A stretch of DNA of 64,000 nt from Robertmurraya korlensis NBRC 107688 (lineage in GTDB: Bacteria > Bacillota > Bacilli > Bacillales > Cytobacillaceae). A model generated the notes under the pieces. That model saw nothing but the letters and a program-made list of their open reading frames with translations, did not search any database and was not told where the DNA came from. The first letter of the stretch is position 1. Each line of letters starts with the position of its first letter. The position numbers and the translations under genes are program-made. Shown in pieces: positions 45,073 to 55,053 of the stretch. Where the stretch lies: assembly GCF_001591645.1 (NCBI RefSeq), contig NZ_BCVH01000002.1, forward strand, positions 62,001 to 126,000. Direction: 5' to 3'.

Positions 45073-46344
45073 TTAAATCTCCTTCCGCATCATGTTGTTC
45101 GGGTAAACCGGCTTGTCTAGCTTGAACTTTACGATTTGCATAGGATGTCTTGCAGCATCTAGCTCATTGCCATCCTCATCCCAAATTTTTTCAACGACTG
45201 TTGTAAAGTTTTCAATTTCAGGTCCAAAAAACTCTACTTCTTGACCAGGTTTAAAGTAGTTGCGTTGCTGAAGTGTAACGATTTGATTTTCTGCATCATA
45301 ATCTAACACCAAACCAGCAAAGTCAAAAGTTGTCTTTTTGCTATGATTTCCAAACATCTGCTCTTTATACCCAGGAACTCCTTCAAAGAAAGCTGGAGCT
45401 GTATCTCGGTTTGCACATTTATCAAGTTCTTCTAACCATTCTTTTTGAATAACAAAGTTCTCAGGGTCCGCACAATAAGCATCAATCACTTTACGGTACA
45501 CACTAACAACTGTTGCTACATAGTGTATAGATTTCATTCGACCTTCAATTTTCAAACTATCAATACCAAGCTCAATCATTTGTGGAATCGATTCAATTAA
45601 TTTAAGATCCTTAGGGCTCATTGCAAAAGGTGAATCGCCTTCATTAAATTGAGCTACCTCATCCTGCTGATCAAGCTTATACAAGTCATAATCCCATCGG
45701 CAAGATTGACAGCAGCCACCACGGTTGGAGTCACGAGCGGTCATATGGTTACTTAATGTACAGCGACCGGAGTATGCGATACACATTGCACCATGGATAA
45801 ATGTTTCGATTTCGATATCAACTTTTTCTTTCATTTCTTTAATTTCTTCCGCACTGGTTTCACGTGCAAGTACCACACGCTCTAATCCTTCTTCTTTCCA
45901 AAATTGAACGGCTTTCCAATTGGATAAAGACTGTTGTGTACTTAAATGCACTTCGATTTCAGGCGCTAATCGACGACAGGTTTCAATAATAAGAGGATCA
46001 GCAACAATAATACCTGCCACTCCAGCACCTTTTAGACCAAGAATATAATCTTCTAGTCCATCTATATTTTCATTATGAGCAAATATATTTGTAGTTACAT
46101 AAATCCTCGCACCATATTTCTTAGCAAACTCTACTCCCTCTTTCATTTCATCAAAAGTAAAGTTCCCTGCGTTGGAGCGAAGTCCGTATTCTTGTCCACC
46201 GATAAATACAGCATCTGCCCCATACTGGACAGCAATTTTTAACTTCTCTAGATTTCCAGCTGGTGCAAGCAATTCTGGTTTTTTCACAATTACTCGCTTA
46301 CCATTCACAATCTGTGAGATTTTATCGTTTATTGCGATAGACAT
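45073..46344 (-). CDS. trhP2: tRNA U34 hydroxylase TrhP2 (peptidase U32 family)
   Basis: 423 residues. Peptidase U32-type domain: KPELLAPAGNLEKLK, FIGGQEYGLRS, the signature IETFIHGAMCIAYSGRC and CCQSCRWDYDLY with conserved cysteines for an iron-sulfur cluster, and the C-terminal U32 collagenase-like domain. With TrhP1 it makes 5-hydroxyuridine at tRNA position 34, using prephenate in the known systems, despite the protease family name. It is encoded directly after trhP1. Confidence 0.92.
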   Translation of the reverse strand: MSIAINDKISQIVNGKRVIVKKPELLAPAGNLEKLKIAVQYGADAVFIGGQEYGLRSNAGNFTFDEMKEGVEFAKKYGARIYVTTNIFAHNENIDGLEDYILGLKGAGVAGIIVADPLIIETCRRLAPEIEVHLSTQQSLSNWKAVQFWKEEGLERVVLARETSAEEIKEMKEKVDIEIETFIHGAMCIAYSGRCTLSNHMTARDSNRGGCCQSCRWDYDLYKLDQQDEVAQFNEGDSPFAMSPKDLKLIESIPQMIELGIDSLKIEGRMKSIHYVATVVSVYRKVIDAYCADPENFVIQKEWLEELDKCANRDTAPAFFEGVPGYKEQMFGNHSKKTTFDFAGLVLDYDAENQIVTLQQRNYFKPGQEVEFFGPEIENFTTVVEKIWDEDGNELDAARHPMQIVKFKLDKPVYPNNMMRKEI

Positions 46345-46370
46345 CTTTTTCCCTCCTTAACACATGTTTT

Positions 46371-47300
46371 TTAATAAACGGTTTCTTTAAAGAAGAATCC
46401 TGTATCTAATGGACGATTCTTAGGTTGAATGTTTTCAACTTCTTGTAATAAGCCGTCCTTTACATCTTCGTACTGATCCGGGTCTTCCACACATAGATCA
46501 ATTGCTTTTCGATAAAGCTCTGTGACCTTTATGATGTATTCTGACGTTTGTAACACACCATCAATCTTTAAAGAGTCAACTTCCGCTTCAATTAGCTCTG
46601 TTAGTTCATCAATCATACACATATCGTTTGGACTCATAATATGTGTTCCGTTCGCATCCTCAAAGATCGGATATTTGTTTTCTCTCTCTTTATCATGAAG
46701 GAACATATTTGCATTTTGTGCTCGGTTTTCAACCACTAGTGCTTTTCCTTGGTACTCATAATAGTTGCCTAAAAGTGATCGTTTGGATTGGAACATGGCT
46801 GTCATCCCATGAACCTGTACCTCAATCTCTACTTCAGCGTGTTCTTTCATTTCAATAATCGCATCCATGTTGATTTCTCTGGCAAGGACCGCACGCTTTG
46901 ACCCTTTTCTTCCCCAATAATTGCATGTGTACCAGTTGGTTGCCGTTGTTTCTGTATTCCAGTGAAGCGGCATATCAGGCGCTGCCTCTTTCGCCACCAT
47001 TAAAACAGCTGGATCCCCGAAAATGATTGCATCCACGTTCGCTTCCTTTACAAACCTAACATAATCATATAAAGCATCAATGTTTTCGTTATGAAAGATA
47101 GCGTTCATCGCTACATACACCTTTTTTTGAAAAGAATGTGCGATTTCTACTGCTTTCGTTACCTCTTCTCTTGAGAATTCACCAGCCAAACGAAGGCCAA
47201 AGCGTTCCTCTCCAATGACAAAGGCATCAGCTCCAACTTTACTTAATGCTTCTATATCTTCAATCGATTTTGGTGTGACTAATAGTTCTGGCTTTTTCAT
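46371..47300 (-). CDS. trhP1: tRNA U34 hydroxylase TrhP1 (peptidase U32 family)
   Basis: 309 residues. It shares the U32 core with TrhP2 (KPELLVTPKSIEDIE, FVIGEERFGLRLAG, VEIEVQVHGMTAMFQSKR) but lacks the Cys-rich signature and the C-terminal extension, as expected for the YrrN-type partner. Encoded between trmR and trhP2 (8 and 26 bases), it is assigned to 5-hydroxyuridine formation at wobble uridine with TrhP2. Confidence 0.88.
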   Translation of the reverse strand: MKKPELLVTPKSIEDIEALSKVGADAFVIGEERFGLRLAGEFSREEVTKAVEIAHSFQKKVYVAMNAIFHNENIDALYDYVRFVKEANVDAIIFGDPAVLMVAKEAAPDMPLHWNTETTATNWYTCNYWGRKGSKRAVLAREINMDAIIEMKEHAEVEIEVQVHGMTAMFQSKRSLLGNYYEYQGKALVVENRAQNANMFLHDKERENKYPIFEDANGTHIMSPNDMCMIDELTELIEAEVDSLKIDGVLQTSEYIIKVTELYRKAIDLCVEDPDQYEDVKDGLLQEVENIQPKNRPLDTGFFFKETVY

Positions 47301-47307
47301 TTTCTCT

Positions 47308-47946
47308 TCACCTCTTTTTACTAATTGCTACGCCATCGCCAACAGGAATGATTACTGAATCGTATTCAGGATGCTCCATTAGCCATTTGTTAAAGTCCTT
47401 GATTTTTGAAACCAGGCTTCTTAATCTTTTACTTTCAATTGTATCCTCACAAACAAGGCCTTTAAACAAGACATTGTCGGTTATAATTAATCCTTGCTCT
47501 CCTAAATACTTTGAATACATTTCAAAAAACTTTTTATATTGCCCTTTTGCTGCATCTATAAAAATCGCATCAAATAAGCCAAAAGTTTCTACAAGTGGCT
47601 CTATCTCTAGCGCATCACCTTTGATGATGGAAATCTGATGATCTTTGTTTGCTCTTTTAATATATTCCTCTGCAACTGTATAGCGCTCACTGTCCCGTTC
47701 AATTGTAACGATGGTTGTATCGGGAAGTGCCGTAGCCATTCGTAAGGCAGAGTATCCAATAGCGGTGCCCACCTCTAGAATTTTCTTCGGCTGGGCAATT
47801 CTAAGTATTTGAAGAATCGTTTCAATTCCAGACAGTTCCATAATCGGAACCTGATGAGTTCTCGCATATTGCTCCATTTCTTCAAAGAGATCCGATCTAT
47901 TTTGAATAAGCTCTTCTATATAAGAATGCAGCTTTTCCGTTTCCAA
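47308..47946 (-). CDS. trmR: tRNA 5-hydroxyuridine O-methyltransferase TrmR
   Basis: 212 residues, TTG start after GAGGTG. Class I O-methyltransferase with KKILEVGTAIGYSALRMA (SAM motif I), FDAIFIDAAKGQYKKFF (metal/catalytic Asp) and IIPVGDGVAISKKR at the end. In B. subtilis TrmR (YrrM) converts ho5U34 to mo5U34, the step after TrhP1/TrhP2. A terminator-like structure lies just before it. Confidence 0.93.
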   Translation of the reverse strand: METEKLHSYIEELIQNRSDLFEEMEQYARTHQVPIMELSGIETILQILRIAQPKKILEVGTAIGYSALRMATALPDTTIVTIERDSERYTVAEEYIKRANKDHQISIIKGDALEIEPLVETFGLFDAIFIDAAKGQYKKFFEMYSKYLGEQGLIITDNVLFKGLVCEDTIESKRLRSLVSKIKDFNKWLMEHPEYDSVIIPVGDGVAISKKR

Positions 47947-47974
47947 GCTGCGTCACCTCTTTTGTTTAGACATG

Positions 47975-48047
47975 AAAAAATAGCGTTCACAGCAATTCAC
48001 AGGGATTCAGCACAGCTAAATATGGGCTTCTGTGGTTGACGCTATTT
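47975..48047 (-). promoter_or_regulatory. Terminator-like structured leader before trmR (possible attenuator)
   Basis: On the minus strand AAATAGCGT (48047-48039) pairs with ACGCTATTT (47986-47978), followed by a run of six T. The ~50-base interior holds one CACAG and three CTGTG copies that can pair in different ways. Its end is about 28 bases before the trmR start. The mltG transcript already has its own hairpin further upstream. Confidence 0.5.
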
Positions 48048-48079
48048 AAAAACACTTGAACTATTCTATCATAATAGAA

Positions 48080-48101
48080 GGAGAAATGCGAACATTTCTC
48101 C
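48080..48101 (-). terminator. Hairpin after mltG with UUCG-type loop
   Basis: GGAGAAATG (48080-48088) pairs with CATTTCTCC (48093-48101); the loop on the minus strand is TTCG. It is followed by TTCTATT, a modest T content. It lies eight bases after the mltG stop. Confidence 0.65.
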
Positions 48102-48109
48102 TTAAAGCA

Positions 48110-49264
48110 TTATTTAATATGCTCGGCCTTTTTTGCATTATGCTCTTCAAGAGTTTTTGAGAATAATACATCCCCAGATGCCGTCGCTAAAAAGTAAAGG
48201 AAGTCTGTTTCAGCAGGATGCAGAACAGCTTCAATTGATACAGTACCTGCGTTTGCTATTGGTCCTGGAGTTAAACCTTGGTTTTTATAAGTATTGTATG
48301 GATCATCAATTTCCAAATCTTTGTACAATACCTTGTCCTTGTGCTCTCCTTGAGCATATAAAACCGTTGGATCTGTTTGTAGTGGCATCCCCGTATCTAG
48401 ACGGTTGTAGAAGACACTAGCAATTTGGTTACGTTCAAGCTTCTCAGTTGCTTCTTCTTCAACCAAAGAAGCAAACGTTAATAGTTGATGAGCAGTATAC
48501 TGTCTCTCAGACATATCTCCCTCATACTCACTTATAACCTTTTCCGTCTGATCTAACATGGACATTATAATTTCTTCAATTTTTGTGTCTTCTTTATAGA
48601 AAGGATACGTTGCTGGGAACAAATAACCTTCTAGTGGATATTTTATGTTTTCCGCAAGTATTTCCTCCGTTAATATATCAGGGTATTTATTCATAAGTGC
48701 CTGAATGAATTCACGGTCATTTAATTTTGCAAATACATCCTCTTCCTTATGGTTTGTTTTTTCGGCGATGATTTTTGCAATCTCTTTTAGTTGTTTCCCT
48801 TCAGGAATCGTAATCTGAAACACGGCTTCTTGCTCAATCTTCCCCGTCTTCAAGCTTTCAATAATACTTGGTAAGGTCATAGAAGGCGAAAGTTCATAGT
48901 TACCTGCCATAAAGCCTGACTCATTCTTGAACTTCACAAAGTATTTAAATACTCGTGCATCTTTTATAATCCCATGTTCCTCTAATATGTTAGCAATACC
49001 AGTAACTGAAGAACCAATCGGAATTTCAACCGTCATTTCTTTTTTATTCTCTGGGTCTACTGGCTTAAGTGCTGATTTAATATAAAAATATCCTCCACCT
49101 GCCGTAATCCCTACCAATAGGAATAAAATGATTGAGATGGTAAAGACAATTTTCCTTACGACTCGTGCCTCCCCTTCTCGCTCAATCATTTTTTCACGGA
49201 TGATGGCTTTTTTATCAGGCTTGTTGCCTGCATTTTCTTTCTTTTGCTTATCTACCGTTGACAA
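48110..49264 (-). CDS. mltG: Endolytic murein transglycosylase MltG
   Basis: 384 residues, TTG start after GGAGGGG. Charged cytoplasmic N-terminus (1-38), one membrane helix (about 39-62), a LysM-like segment and the YceG catalytic domain with the active Glu in FASLVEEEAT and NRLDTGMPLQTDPTVLYA and GLTPGPIANAG. It cleaves nascent glycan strands. Equivalent to B. subtilis yrrL; downstream of yrzB with a terminator between. Confidence 0.95.
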   Translation of the reverse strand: MSTVDKQKKENAGNKPDKKAIIREKMIEREGEARVVRKIVFTISIILFLLVGITAGGGYFYIKSALKPVDPENKKEMTVEIPIGSSVTGIANILEEHGIIKDARVFKYFVKFKNESGFMAGNYELSPSMTLPSIIESLKTGKIEQEAVFQITIPEGKQLKEIAKIIAEKTNHKEEDVFAKLNDREFIQALMNKYPDILTEEILAENIKYPLEGYLFPATYPFYKEDTKIEEIIMSMLDQTEKVISEYEGDMSERQYTAHQLLTFASLVEEEATEKLERNQIASVFYNRLDTGMPLQTDPTVLYAQGEHKDKVLYKDLEIDDPYNTYKNQGLTPGPIANAGTVSIEAVLHPAETDFLYFLATASGDVLFSKTLEEHNAKKAEHIK

Positions 49265-49363
49265 AGTTTCCCCTCCAATTCACAGGGCTTATTATTACTA
49301 TTCCCTTATAACTATTCTCGAATCATTATACTATATTTTTCGACAATAGAAGTAGAAATCTGC

Positions 49364-49399
49364 AAAAAAAAGGCAGATAGCCTATGCTATCCACCTTTT
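49364..49399 (-). terminator. Terminator after yrzB
   Basis: GATAGC (49376-49381), CTAT loop, GCTATC (49386-49391), extended by AAAGG/CCTTT; eight T follow on the minus strand. Confidence 0.85.
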
Positions 49400-49405
49400 A
49401 TCTTT

Positions 49406-49693
49406 CTACTCTTCGTCTTGCTCTTCAAGGAATGTGTTTAACATTTCTTCGATTAGGTCCCACTCTTCATCTGTCTCAATTGGCATTAACTCGCCGTCAT
49501 TATTATCTTCGGTTGGAACGAATGCTGACGCATGAATTTCAATTTCCTCATCATCATTTTCATCTGCACCAATTGGATAATAAAGGACATAAGACTTACC
49601 AAATTCATCAGAATCGAATGTGAAAAGCACCTCACAAAGTTGCTCGTTTCCATTCTCATCAATTACTGTAATATTGTTTTCTCCATGTTGCAT
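49406..49693 (-). CDS. yrzB: DUF1292 protein YrzB
   Basis: 95 residues, strongly acidic, GAGGTG before the ATG. It begins [17 protein letters not shown] and contains [19 protein letters not shown], the DUF1292 core; the C-terminus is Glu-rich. Function unknown. It closes the ireB-ruvX-yrzB operon, an arrangement conserved in Firmicutes. Confidence 0.92.
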   Translation of the reverse strand: MQHGENNITVIDENGNEQLCEVLFTFDSDEFGKSYVLYYPIGADENDDEEIEIHASAFVPTEDNNDGELMPIETDEEWDLIEEMLNTFLEEQDEE

Positions 49694-49707
49694 AATATCA
49701 CCTCGGG

Positions 49708-50124
49708 TTATTTTTGACTATCTAGAAAGCCTTGTAAGATCATAGCTGCTGCCATTTTATCGATTACTTTTTTACGTTTTTTCCTACTAACATCCGCTTC
49801 TAGCAGGACACGTTCTGCGGCAACCGTTGTTAAACGCTCGTCCCAAAGGAATACAGGCAAGGAAAATCTCTTTTCAAGCTCATCAGCATAAAATTGACAT
49901 GCTTCTCCTCTAGGTCCAATGGTTCCATTCATGTTTTTTGGCAGTCCAACTACAATTTTCCCTACTTCATACTTTTCTATTATTTGACCAATCTGGTCAA
50001 AACCAAACATTCTTTCATCTTCATTAATTTTTATTGTTTCTAATCCTTGCGCTGTCCAGCCAAATTCATCGCTTAGCGCAACGCCGACGGTTTTACTGCC
50101 GACATCAAGACCGAGAATTCGCAT
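49708..50124 (-). CDS. ruvX: RuvX/YqgF family nuclease (pre-16S rRNA processing)
   Basis: 138 residues. RNase H-like fold: [17 protein letters not shown] (first catalytic Asp), [15 protein letters not shown] and [15 protein letters not shown], plus the final Lys-rich [14 protein letters not shown]. Annotated as a putative Holliday junction resolvase; the E. coli and Bacillus homologues act in 16S rRNA 5'-end maturation. It follows ireB by four bases. Confidence 0.93.
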   Translation of the reverse strand: MRILGLDVGSKTVGVALSDEFGWTAQGLETIKINEDERMFGFDQIGQIIEKYEVGKIVVGLPKNMNGTIGPRGEACQFYADELEKRFSLPVFLWDERLTTVAAERVLLEADVSRKKRKKVIDKMAAAMILQGFLDSQK

Positions 50125-50128
50125 ACGT

Positions 50129-50398
50129 TTAAGAGCCCTCTCGTTGTTGTTTTAAATAGCTTTTGACAAGCTCCTCAATAATTTCATCTCGTTCAAGCTT
50201 TCGAATAATATTACGAGCATCTCGATGACGAGGAATATAAGCAGGATCTCCAGAAAGCAGGTAACCTACAATTTGATTAATCGGATGATATCCTTTTTCT
50301 TGAAGAGCTTCATGTACTTGAAAAAGGACTTCCTTCACGTCATGTTCGATTGGCTCTTCTGGAAAATTAAACCTCATTGTTTTATCAAATGTACTCAT
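50129..50398 (-). CDS. ireB: IreB family regulatory phosphoprotein
   Basis: 89 residues, GAGGTG upstream. DUF965 family: [44 protein letters not shown] in pieces along the protein, and the C-terminal KSYLKQQRE. IreB in Enterococcus is phosphorylated by a PASTA-type kinase; the Bacillus homologue is YrzL. It is the first gene of the ireB-ruvX-yrzB unit downstream of alaS. The 141-base gap before it shows no clear terminator. Confidence 0.93.
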   Translation of the reverse strand: MSTFDKTMRFNFPEEPIEHDVKEVLFQVHEALQEKGYHPINQIVGYLLSGDPAYIPRHRDARNIIRKLERDEIIEELVKSYLKQQREGS

Positions 50399-50539
50399 TC
50401 TCTTGCACCTCGCTTTTCTCTAGTAATCGCTAGCTTATACCTTCCGATCTTAATAGAGTATCTATTCATTCAAATCTATCCAATGGAAGAAATATTTAGT
50501 AGACTAATCCTCTTCATTTTACACTACTTTTCTTGAATA

Positions 50540-53173
50540 TCAAACGGATTTGACCCATTCTTCAACAAAACTTAGTGCTGAGTCAAGCTTTCCAGCATCT
50601 TTTCCTCCTGCTTGAGCCATATCTGGACGTCCACCACCGCTACCTCCACAAATGGTAGCTACTTCCTTAATCACCTTACCTGCATGATAGCCCTTTTCTA
50701 TTAAATCTTTTGTTACACCAGCAATTAAGTTTACCTTTTCTTCATTTCCACTTCCTAGTACAATCACCGCGGAACCAAGCTTTTGCTTCAAATCATCAAC
50801 CATGTTGCGTAATCCATTCATATCAGCGCCTTGGATTCGAACAGCAAGTACTTTAACACCATTCACTTCTTTTACTTGATTAACTAAATTCCCTGCTTCA
50901 ATATTCCCTAACTTAGCTGTTAGAGACTCATTTTCCTTTTGAAGCTGTTTTTGTTCTGCTAAAAGTGCATCGATTCTAGAAGGAACATCTTTTAGATTGG
51001 TTTTTAACTTGCCCGCCGCATCTTTTAAAATCTGGATTTGGCTATGCATTTGCTTAAATGCACCTTCCCCCGTCACCGCTTCAATACGACGAGTTCCTGC
51101 TCCAATTCCACTTTCTGAAACAATTTTAAAGAGACCAATAACAGAAGTATTCGGAACATGACAACCACCACATAGCTCTAAGCTATAATCTCCGACTTGT
51201 ACAACACGAACAATGTCACCATATTTTTCACCAAATAGCGCCATTGCACCCATGGCTTTTGCTTCATCAATTGCCTTAAAGTCCGTTTGAACAGATAGTG
51301 ATTGCCAAATTTTTTCGTTAACAATCTTCTCAATCTCTTCTAACTCCTCCGGTTTTACTTGTCCAAAGTGAGAGAAGTCAAAGCGGAGTCTATCTTGTTC
51401 TACTAGTGAACCAGCTTGGTTAACATGTGTTCCAAGAACATCTTTTAACGCTTGATGCAATATGTGAGTAGCCGTATGGTTTTTGATAATTTTCCCTCTA
51501 TTGTTCTCATCTACAAGTGCAACCACCTGGTCATCTATGTGTAGTTCACCAGATTCAATTTGTACACGGTGAAGATTTTGTCCATTTGGAGCCTTTTGTA
51601 CATCCTTTACCGATGCCTTAACTCCATCGCTAGTTAGTGTACCCAAATCAGCAATTTGCCCACCACTCTCAGCGTAGAAAGGAGTAACATTCAGTATTAC
51701 ATGAACTTCTTCTCCCTCACTTGCCTTGTCAATTTTCACTCCATTTTGTACGATCGCAACTACCTTGGATTCAACCTGTAACTCATCGTACCCAACAAAC
51801 TTACTTTCGACTTTTATCTCACCAAGTTCCCCACCTTGAACCTGCATCGAATCGACATCTTGTCGTGCTTTACGTGCACGCTCACGCTGAAGCTCCATTT
51901 CGCTTTCAAAACCAGCATGGTCAACCTTCATTCCTTCTTCCTCACCATACTCCTCTGTTAACTCAACAGGAAATCCGTACGTATCATACAAACGGAAAAC
52001 GTCTGCTCCTTGAATCGTATTACTGCTAGATTCCTTTTCCTTTTTAATAACAGCAGCGAGAATTTGAAGTCCTTCGTTAAGAGTCTCATGAAATCTTTCT
52101 TCTTCGTTCTTTATTACCTTTTGAATAAAGTCGGTTTTATTCTTTACTTCTGGGTAAAAATCAACCATGATTTCTCCTACTACAGGTACAAGTTCAAACA
52201 TGAACGGACGGTTGATATTGATTTGCTTAGCGTAACGAACAGCTCTACGAAGCAATCTTCTTAATACGTACCCTCTTCCCTCATTTGAAGGAAGTGCCCC
52301 ATCCCCAATGGCAAATGCCACGGTACGAATATGGTCAGCAATTACTTTAAATGCCACATCAGTCTCTTTGCTCTTTCCATATTGCGCCCCAGAGATTTCT
52401 TCTGTTGCCCGGATGATTGGCATAAATAAATCCGTATCAAAGTTAGTAGGAACATCTTGAACAACAGAAGCCATTCTTTCAAGGCCCATTCCTGTATCGA
52501 TATTTTTCTTCGGTAGTGGAGTATAAGTTCCATCCGGATTATGGTTGAATTCTGAAAAAACTAAGTTCCAAACCTCTAAATATCTGTCATTTTCTCCACC
52601 AGGGTACAATTCCGGATCACTTTCATCACTGCCATATTCCGGTCCACGATCATAGAAAATTTCAGTATTTGGTCCACTTGGACCTTCTCCGATGTCCCAG
52701 AAATTCCCTTCTAGACGAATGATACGCTCTTCTGGAACACCAATTTCTTTACTCCAAATTTCAAATGCTTCGTCATCTTCTGGATGAATCGTAACTGATA
52801 ATTTCTCCTTATCAAATCCTACCCATTTTTCATCCGTTAGAAATTCCCATGCCCAATGAATGGCTTCTACTTTAAAGTATTCTCCAATAGAGAAGTTCCC
52901 AAGCATCTCAAAAAACGTATGGTGTCGCGCTGTTTTTCCAACGTTTTCAATATCGTTCGTACGAATCGATTTTTGAGCATTTGTGATTCTTGGATTATCA
53001 GGAATCACTCGCCCATCAAAGTATTTCTTTAATGTCGCTACTCCACTGTTAATCCAAAGCAACGATGGGTCATCATGTGGAACTAGAGGAGCACTTGGTT
53101 CCACTGCATGTCCTTTTTCTTTAAAAAAATCTAAATACATTTTGCGAATTTCTGAGCCTGTAAGCTTCTTCAT
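50540..53173 (-). CDS. alaS: Alanyl-tRNA synthetase
   Basis: 877 residues, normal length. N-terminal class II catalytic core ([26 protein letters not shown]), the tRNA recognition helices, an editing domain with [11 protein letters not shown] and CGGCHV (zinc/editing-site residues), and a C-terminal DHH-linked C-Ala domain ([15 protein letters not shown]). It charges tRNA-Ala and edits mis-charged Ser and Gly. Controlled by the T-box leader at 53201-53445. Confidence 0.98.
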   Translation of the reverse strand: MKKLTGSEIRKMYLDFFKEKGHAVEPSAPLVPHDDPSLLWINSGVATLKKYFDGRVIPDNPRITNAQKSIRTNDIENVGKTARHHTFFEMLGNFSIGEYFKVEAIHWAWEFLTDEKWVGFDKEKLSVTIHPEDDEAFEIWSKEIGVPEERIIRLEGNFWDIGEGPSGPNTEIFYDRGPEYGSDESDPELYPGGENDRYLEVWNLVFSEFNHNPDGTYTPLPKKNIDTGMGLERMASVVQDVPTNFDTDLFMPIIRATEEISGAQYGKSKETDVAFKVIADHIRTVAFAIGDGALPSNEGRGYVLRRLLRRAVRYAKQININRPFMFELVPVVGEIMVDFYPEVKNKTDFIQKVIKNEEERFHETLNEGLQILAAVIKKEKESSSNTIQGADVFRLYDTYGFPVELTEEYGEEEGMKVDHAGFESEMELQRERARKARQDVDSMQVQGGELGEIKVESKFVGYDELQVESKVVAIVQNGVKIDKASEGEEVHVILNVTPFYAESGGQIADLGTLTSDGVKASVKDVQKAPNGQNLHRVQIESGELHIDDQVVALVDENNRGKIIKNHTATHILHQALKDVLGTHVNQAGSLVEQDRLRFDFSHFGQVKPEELEEIEKIVNEKIWQSLSVQTDFKAIDEAKAMGAMALFGEKYGDIVRVVQVGDYSLELCGGCHVPNTSVIGLFKIVSESGIGAGTRRIEAVTGEGAFKQMHSQIQILKDAAGKLKTNLKDVPSRIDALLAEQKQLQKENESLTAKLGNIEAGNLVNQVKEVNGVKVLAVRIQGADMNGLRNMVDDLKQKLGSAVIVLGSGNEEKVNLIAGVTKDLIEKGYHAGKVIKEVATICGGSGGGRPDMAQAGGKDAGKLDSALSFVEEWVKSV

Positions 53174-53200
53174 TTATTTTCCCTCCAACATTTTTTCAAC

Positions 53201-53445
53201 AAAAAAAGCCCTTCATCCCAAAACAGGGACGAGGAGCTTGCTCGCGGTACCACCCTGATTATGAATGCTAAGTATAAGCACTCATCTCTCAAAGACCTTT
53301 AACGCAGGTTAACGGCAGGAATTAACTGCACTCCGGACTAGCTTTCTGTCATCCTTCGTCTAGAATTTCTTTCAGCCAGGGAAATTCCTCTCTATAGACG
53401 GTCTATCACATACTCGTTCCTTCAACATGTTTTCTTGTATTTGAA
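53201..53445 (-). promoter_or_regulatory. T-box riboswitch leader of alaS
   Basis: On the minus strand the T-box core AGGGTGGTACCGCG (53256-53243) is followed by a terminator: GCTCCTCGTCCC (53237-53226) with GGGATGAAGGGC (53219-53208) and seven T. Upstream are an apical hairpin (AATTTC/GAAATT) closed by GTCTA/TAGAC and a stem ATGAGTGCT/AGCATTCAT. Uncharged tRNA-Ala should favour the antiterminator. The specifier is probably the GCT after CAGAAA, but I could not fold stem I fully. Confidence 0.93.
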
Positions 53446-53458
53446 CTTTATAGTACGA

Positions 53459-53488
53459 ATTATACTTATATGCTTTTGTATTTGTCAA
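53459..53488 (-). promoter_or_regulatory. SigA promoter of the alaS T-box transcript
   Basis: On the minus strand TTGACA (53483-53488), 18-base spacer, TATAAT (53459-53464). Both hexamers are perfect. Its -35 lies just before the yrrI stop region. Confidence 0.88.
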
Positions 53489-53493
53489 CGTTG

Positions 53494-54573
53494 TCACATC
53501 AAATGATTATCGGAAACATTTTTTGAAAAGTGCTGCTTTGCATGAAGGAGGCTCACCTTTAGAATCGACAGGATCGGTACAGCTAAAATCAATCCTAATA
53601 TTCCGCCAATTTCTCCACCTGTTAACAGAGCAAACATAATCACTAAAGGATGCATATGTAAACTCTTACCAACAATAAAGGGAGATAAAATATTCCCCTC
53701 TAAAAATTGAAGTACAGCAATGATAATGACTACGAATAAAATCATTTTCACACTCATCGTAGCTCCAATGATCACAGCTGGAACAGCACCGATTATAGGC
53801 CCAAAATACGGGATAATATTTGTAATTCCTACAATTAATCCGAGTAATAGTGGGTACCGTAAGCCAATAAACCAAAAGGATAATGCTGAGATTGTTCCAA
53901 TAATCACACATACTAAAAGCTGTCCTCTAATATAACTCCCCAGTGATTTGTCCACATCTCTTATAAAGAGTATACCTTCTCCTCGCCATTTTTTCGGTGT
54001 AATATACCAAACGGCCTTCTTTATTTTTTCATAATCCTTTAACATATAGAAAGCAATAAAAGGGATGATAGCAAAAAGTATAGCCGAATTGATAATTCCC
54101 ATCCCTAAATTAACGGCTCTTGTTAAAGCATGATCAAGCATGTTTTCAACGGCAACAATGCTACTATCTACTCTTTCCTGGAAAGCTACTGGCCAGGTTG
54201 AGGTTTTATCTTGGATTTCATTAATCCACTCTCTATACTGATTGGCAAAGCTAGGGGCATTTTCAGTCAAATCCCTTAGCTGATGAATAACAGCAGGAAT
54301 TCCGTTATACAGTGCGACACCTATACTACCAAAGAACAACGTATAGATAATTAAAACCGCCAACCATCTTGGCAAGTAATTCTCATGAAGTGTTTCCACA
54401 ACAGGATGGAGTAAGTAGGAAATAAATGCTGCAATGATAAATGGGAGTACGACGATAATAGTGATTTTCAAAATAGGTAACCAGATTGGCTGCAGTTTCA
54501 GAAAAACAAACAATACAATGAATAACAACAGCATAAAACCAAGCCGGTAATACCATTTTAAACGAATGTCCAT
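53494..54573 (-). CDS. yrrI: AI-2E family transporter / permease YrrI
   Basis: 359 residues from ATG at 54573 (GGAGTGG upstream); the longer frame upstream is unsupported. About eight membrane segments; the family signatures IIPFIAFYMLKD, VGITNIIPYFGPIIGAVPAVIIG and the final IGGILGLILAVP are present. The AI-2E (PerM) family exports small molecules or ions; the substrate here cannot be told. It lies upstream of alaS, as in B. subtilis. Confidence 0.9.
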   Translation of the reverse strand: MDIRLKWYYRLGFMLLLFIVLFVFLKLQPIWLPILKITIIVVLPFIIAAFISYLLHPVVETLHENYLPRWLAVLIIYTLFFGSIGVALYNGIPAVIHQLRDLTENAPSFANQYREWINEIQDKTSTWPVAFQERVDSSIVAVENMLDHALTRAVNLGMGIINSAILFAIIPFIAFYMLKDYEKIKKAVWYITPKKWRGEGILFIRDVDKSLGSYIRGQLLVCVIIGTISALSFWFIGLRYPLLLGLIVGITNIIPYFGPIIGAVPAVIIGATMSVKMILFVVIIIAVLQFLEGNILSPFIVGKSLHMHPLVIMFALLTGGEIGGILGLILAVPILSILKVSLLHAKQHFSKNVSDNHLM

Positions 54574-54622
54574 TGTATCCACTCCTTGTCTATAGTTTAA
54601 AGTGGAACAGTAAGAAATATAC

Positions 54623-54659
54623 AAAAAAGAAAAGCCCCAAATTCAATCGGGACTTTTCT
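54623..54659 (-). terminator. Terminator after yrzQ
   Basis: AGAAAAG-CCC (54628-54638) pairs with GGG-CTTTTCT (54649-54659) with one mismatch; six T follow on the minus strand. It lies between yrzQ and yrrI. Confidence 0.8.
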
Positions 54660-54664
54660 AACTA

Positions 54665-54796
54665 CTAAAACATTTTCGAGATTCTACGCTGCATCTTTTT
54701 CATTCCACGCCCTGACATCACATTGTTTCTGCGTGCGTAATTATATGCAACAACACCTGCTCCAATTGCAATTGCAGAAGTAACCATTCGATTCAT
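54665..54796 (-). CDS. yrzQ: YrzQ family small protein (DUF3918)
   Basis: 43 residues, ATG after AGAGGTGAG. It begins MNRMVTSAIAIGAGVVAYNYAR, a short hydrophobic helix, followed by a basic tail ending MKKMQRRISKMF. This agrees with the YrzQ family in sequence, length and place between yrzR and yrrI. Function unknown. Confidence 0.85.
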   Translation of the reverse strand: MNRMVTSAIAIGAGVVAYNYARRNNVMSGRGMKKMQRRISKMF

Positions 54797-54817
54797 TTAT
54801 CTCACCTCTTAGTAGAT

Positions 54818-55009
54818 TTATGAGCTATATCGGCGTTCATCTTCTCCAAAAAGATCGTCTAATGAGCTTAATGTACCGTCTTCCTCAACTTGGTGAGTAT
54901 TAATGATTCCTTTTGCTAAAGTTAGTTCAATGAAGCAGTTCCAGCAATAGTACTGGTTAATTCCGATTTTCCCGATATCTTTGCTTTGGCAATTAGGGCA
55001 TTTTAACAT
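54818..55009 (-). CDS. yrzR: YrzR-like small zinc-ribbon protein
   Basis: 63 residues. Two CxxC pairs, CPNC near residue 4 and CWNC near 22, make a zinc ribbon; the C-terminal half is acidic (LDDLFGEDERR). Its place between yrrD and yrzQ fits B. subtilis yrzR. No function known. Confidence 0.75.
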   Translation of the reverse strand: MLKCPNCQSKDIGKIGINQYYCWNCFIELTLAKGIINTHQVEEDGTLSSLDDLFGEDERRYSS

Positions 55010-55053
55010 TTTAAAGACACCTCACGTATGGGTATATCTTAAGGCCTGCGCTC

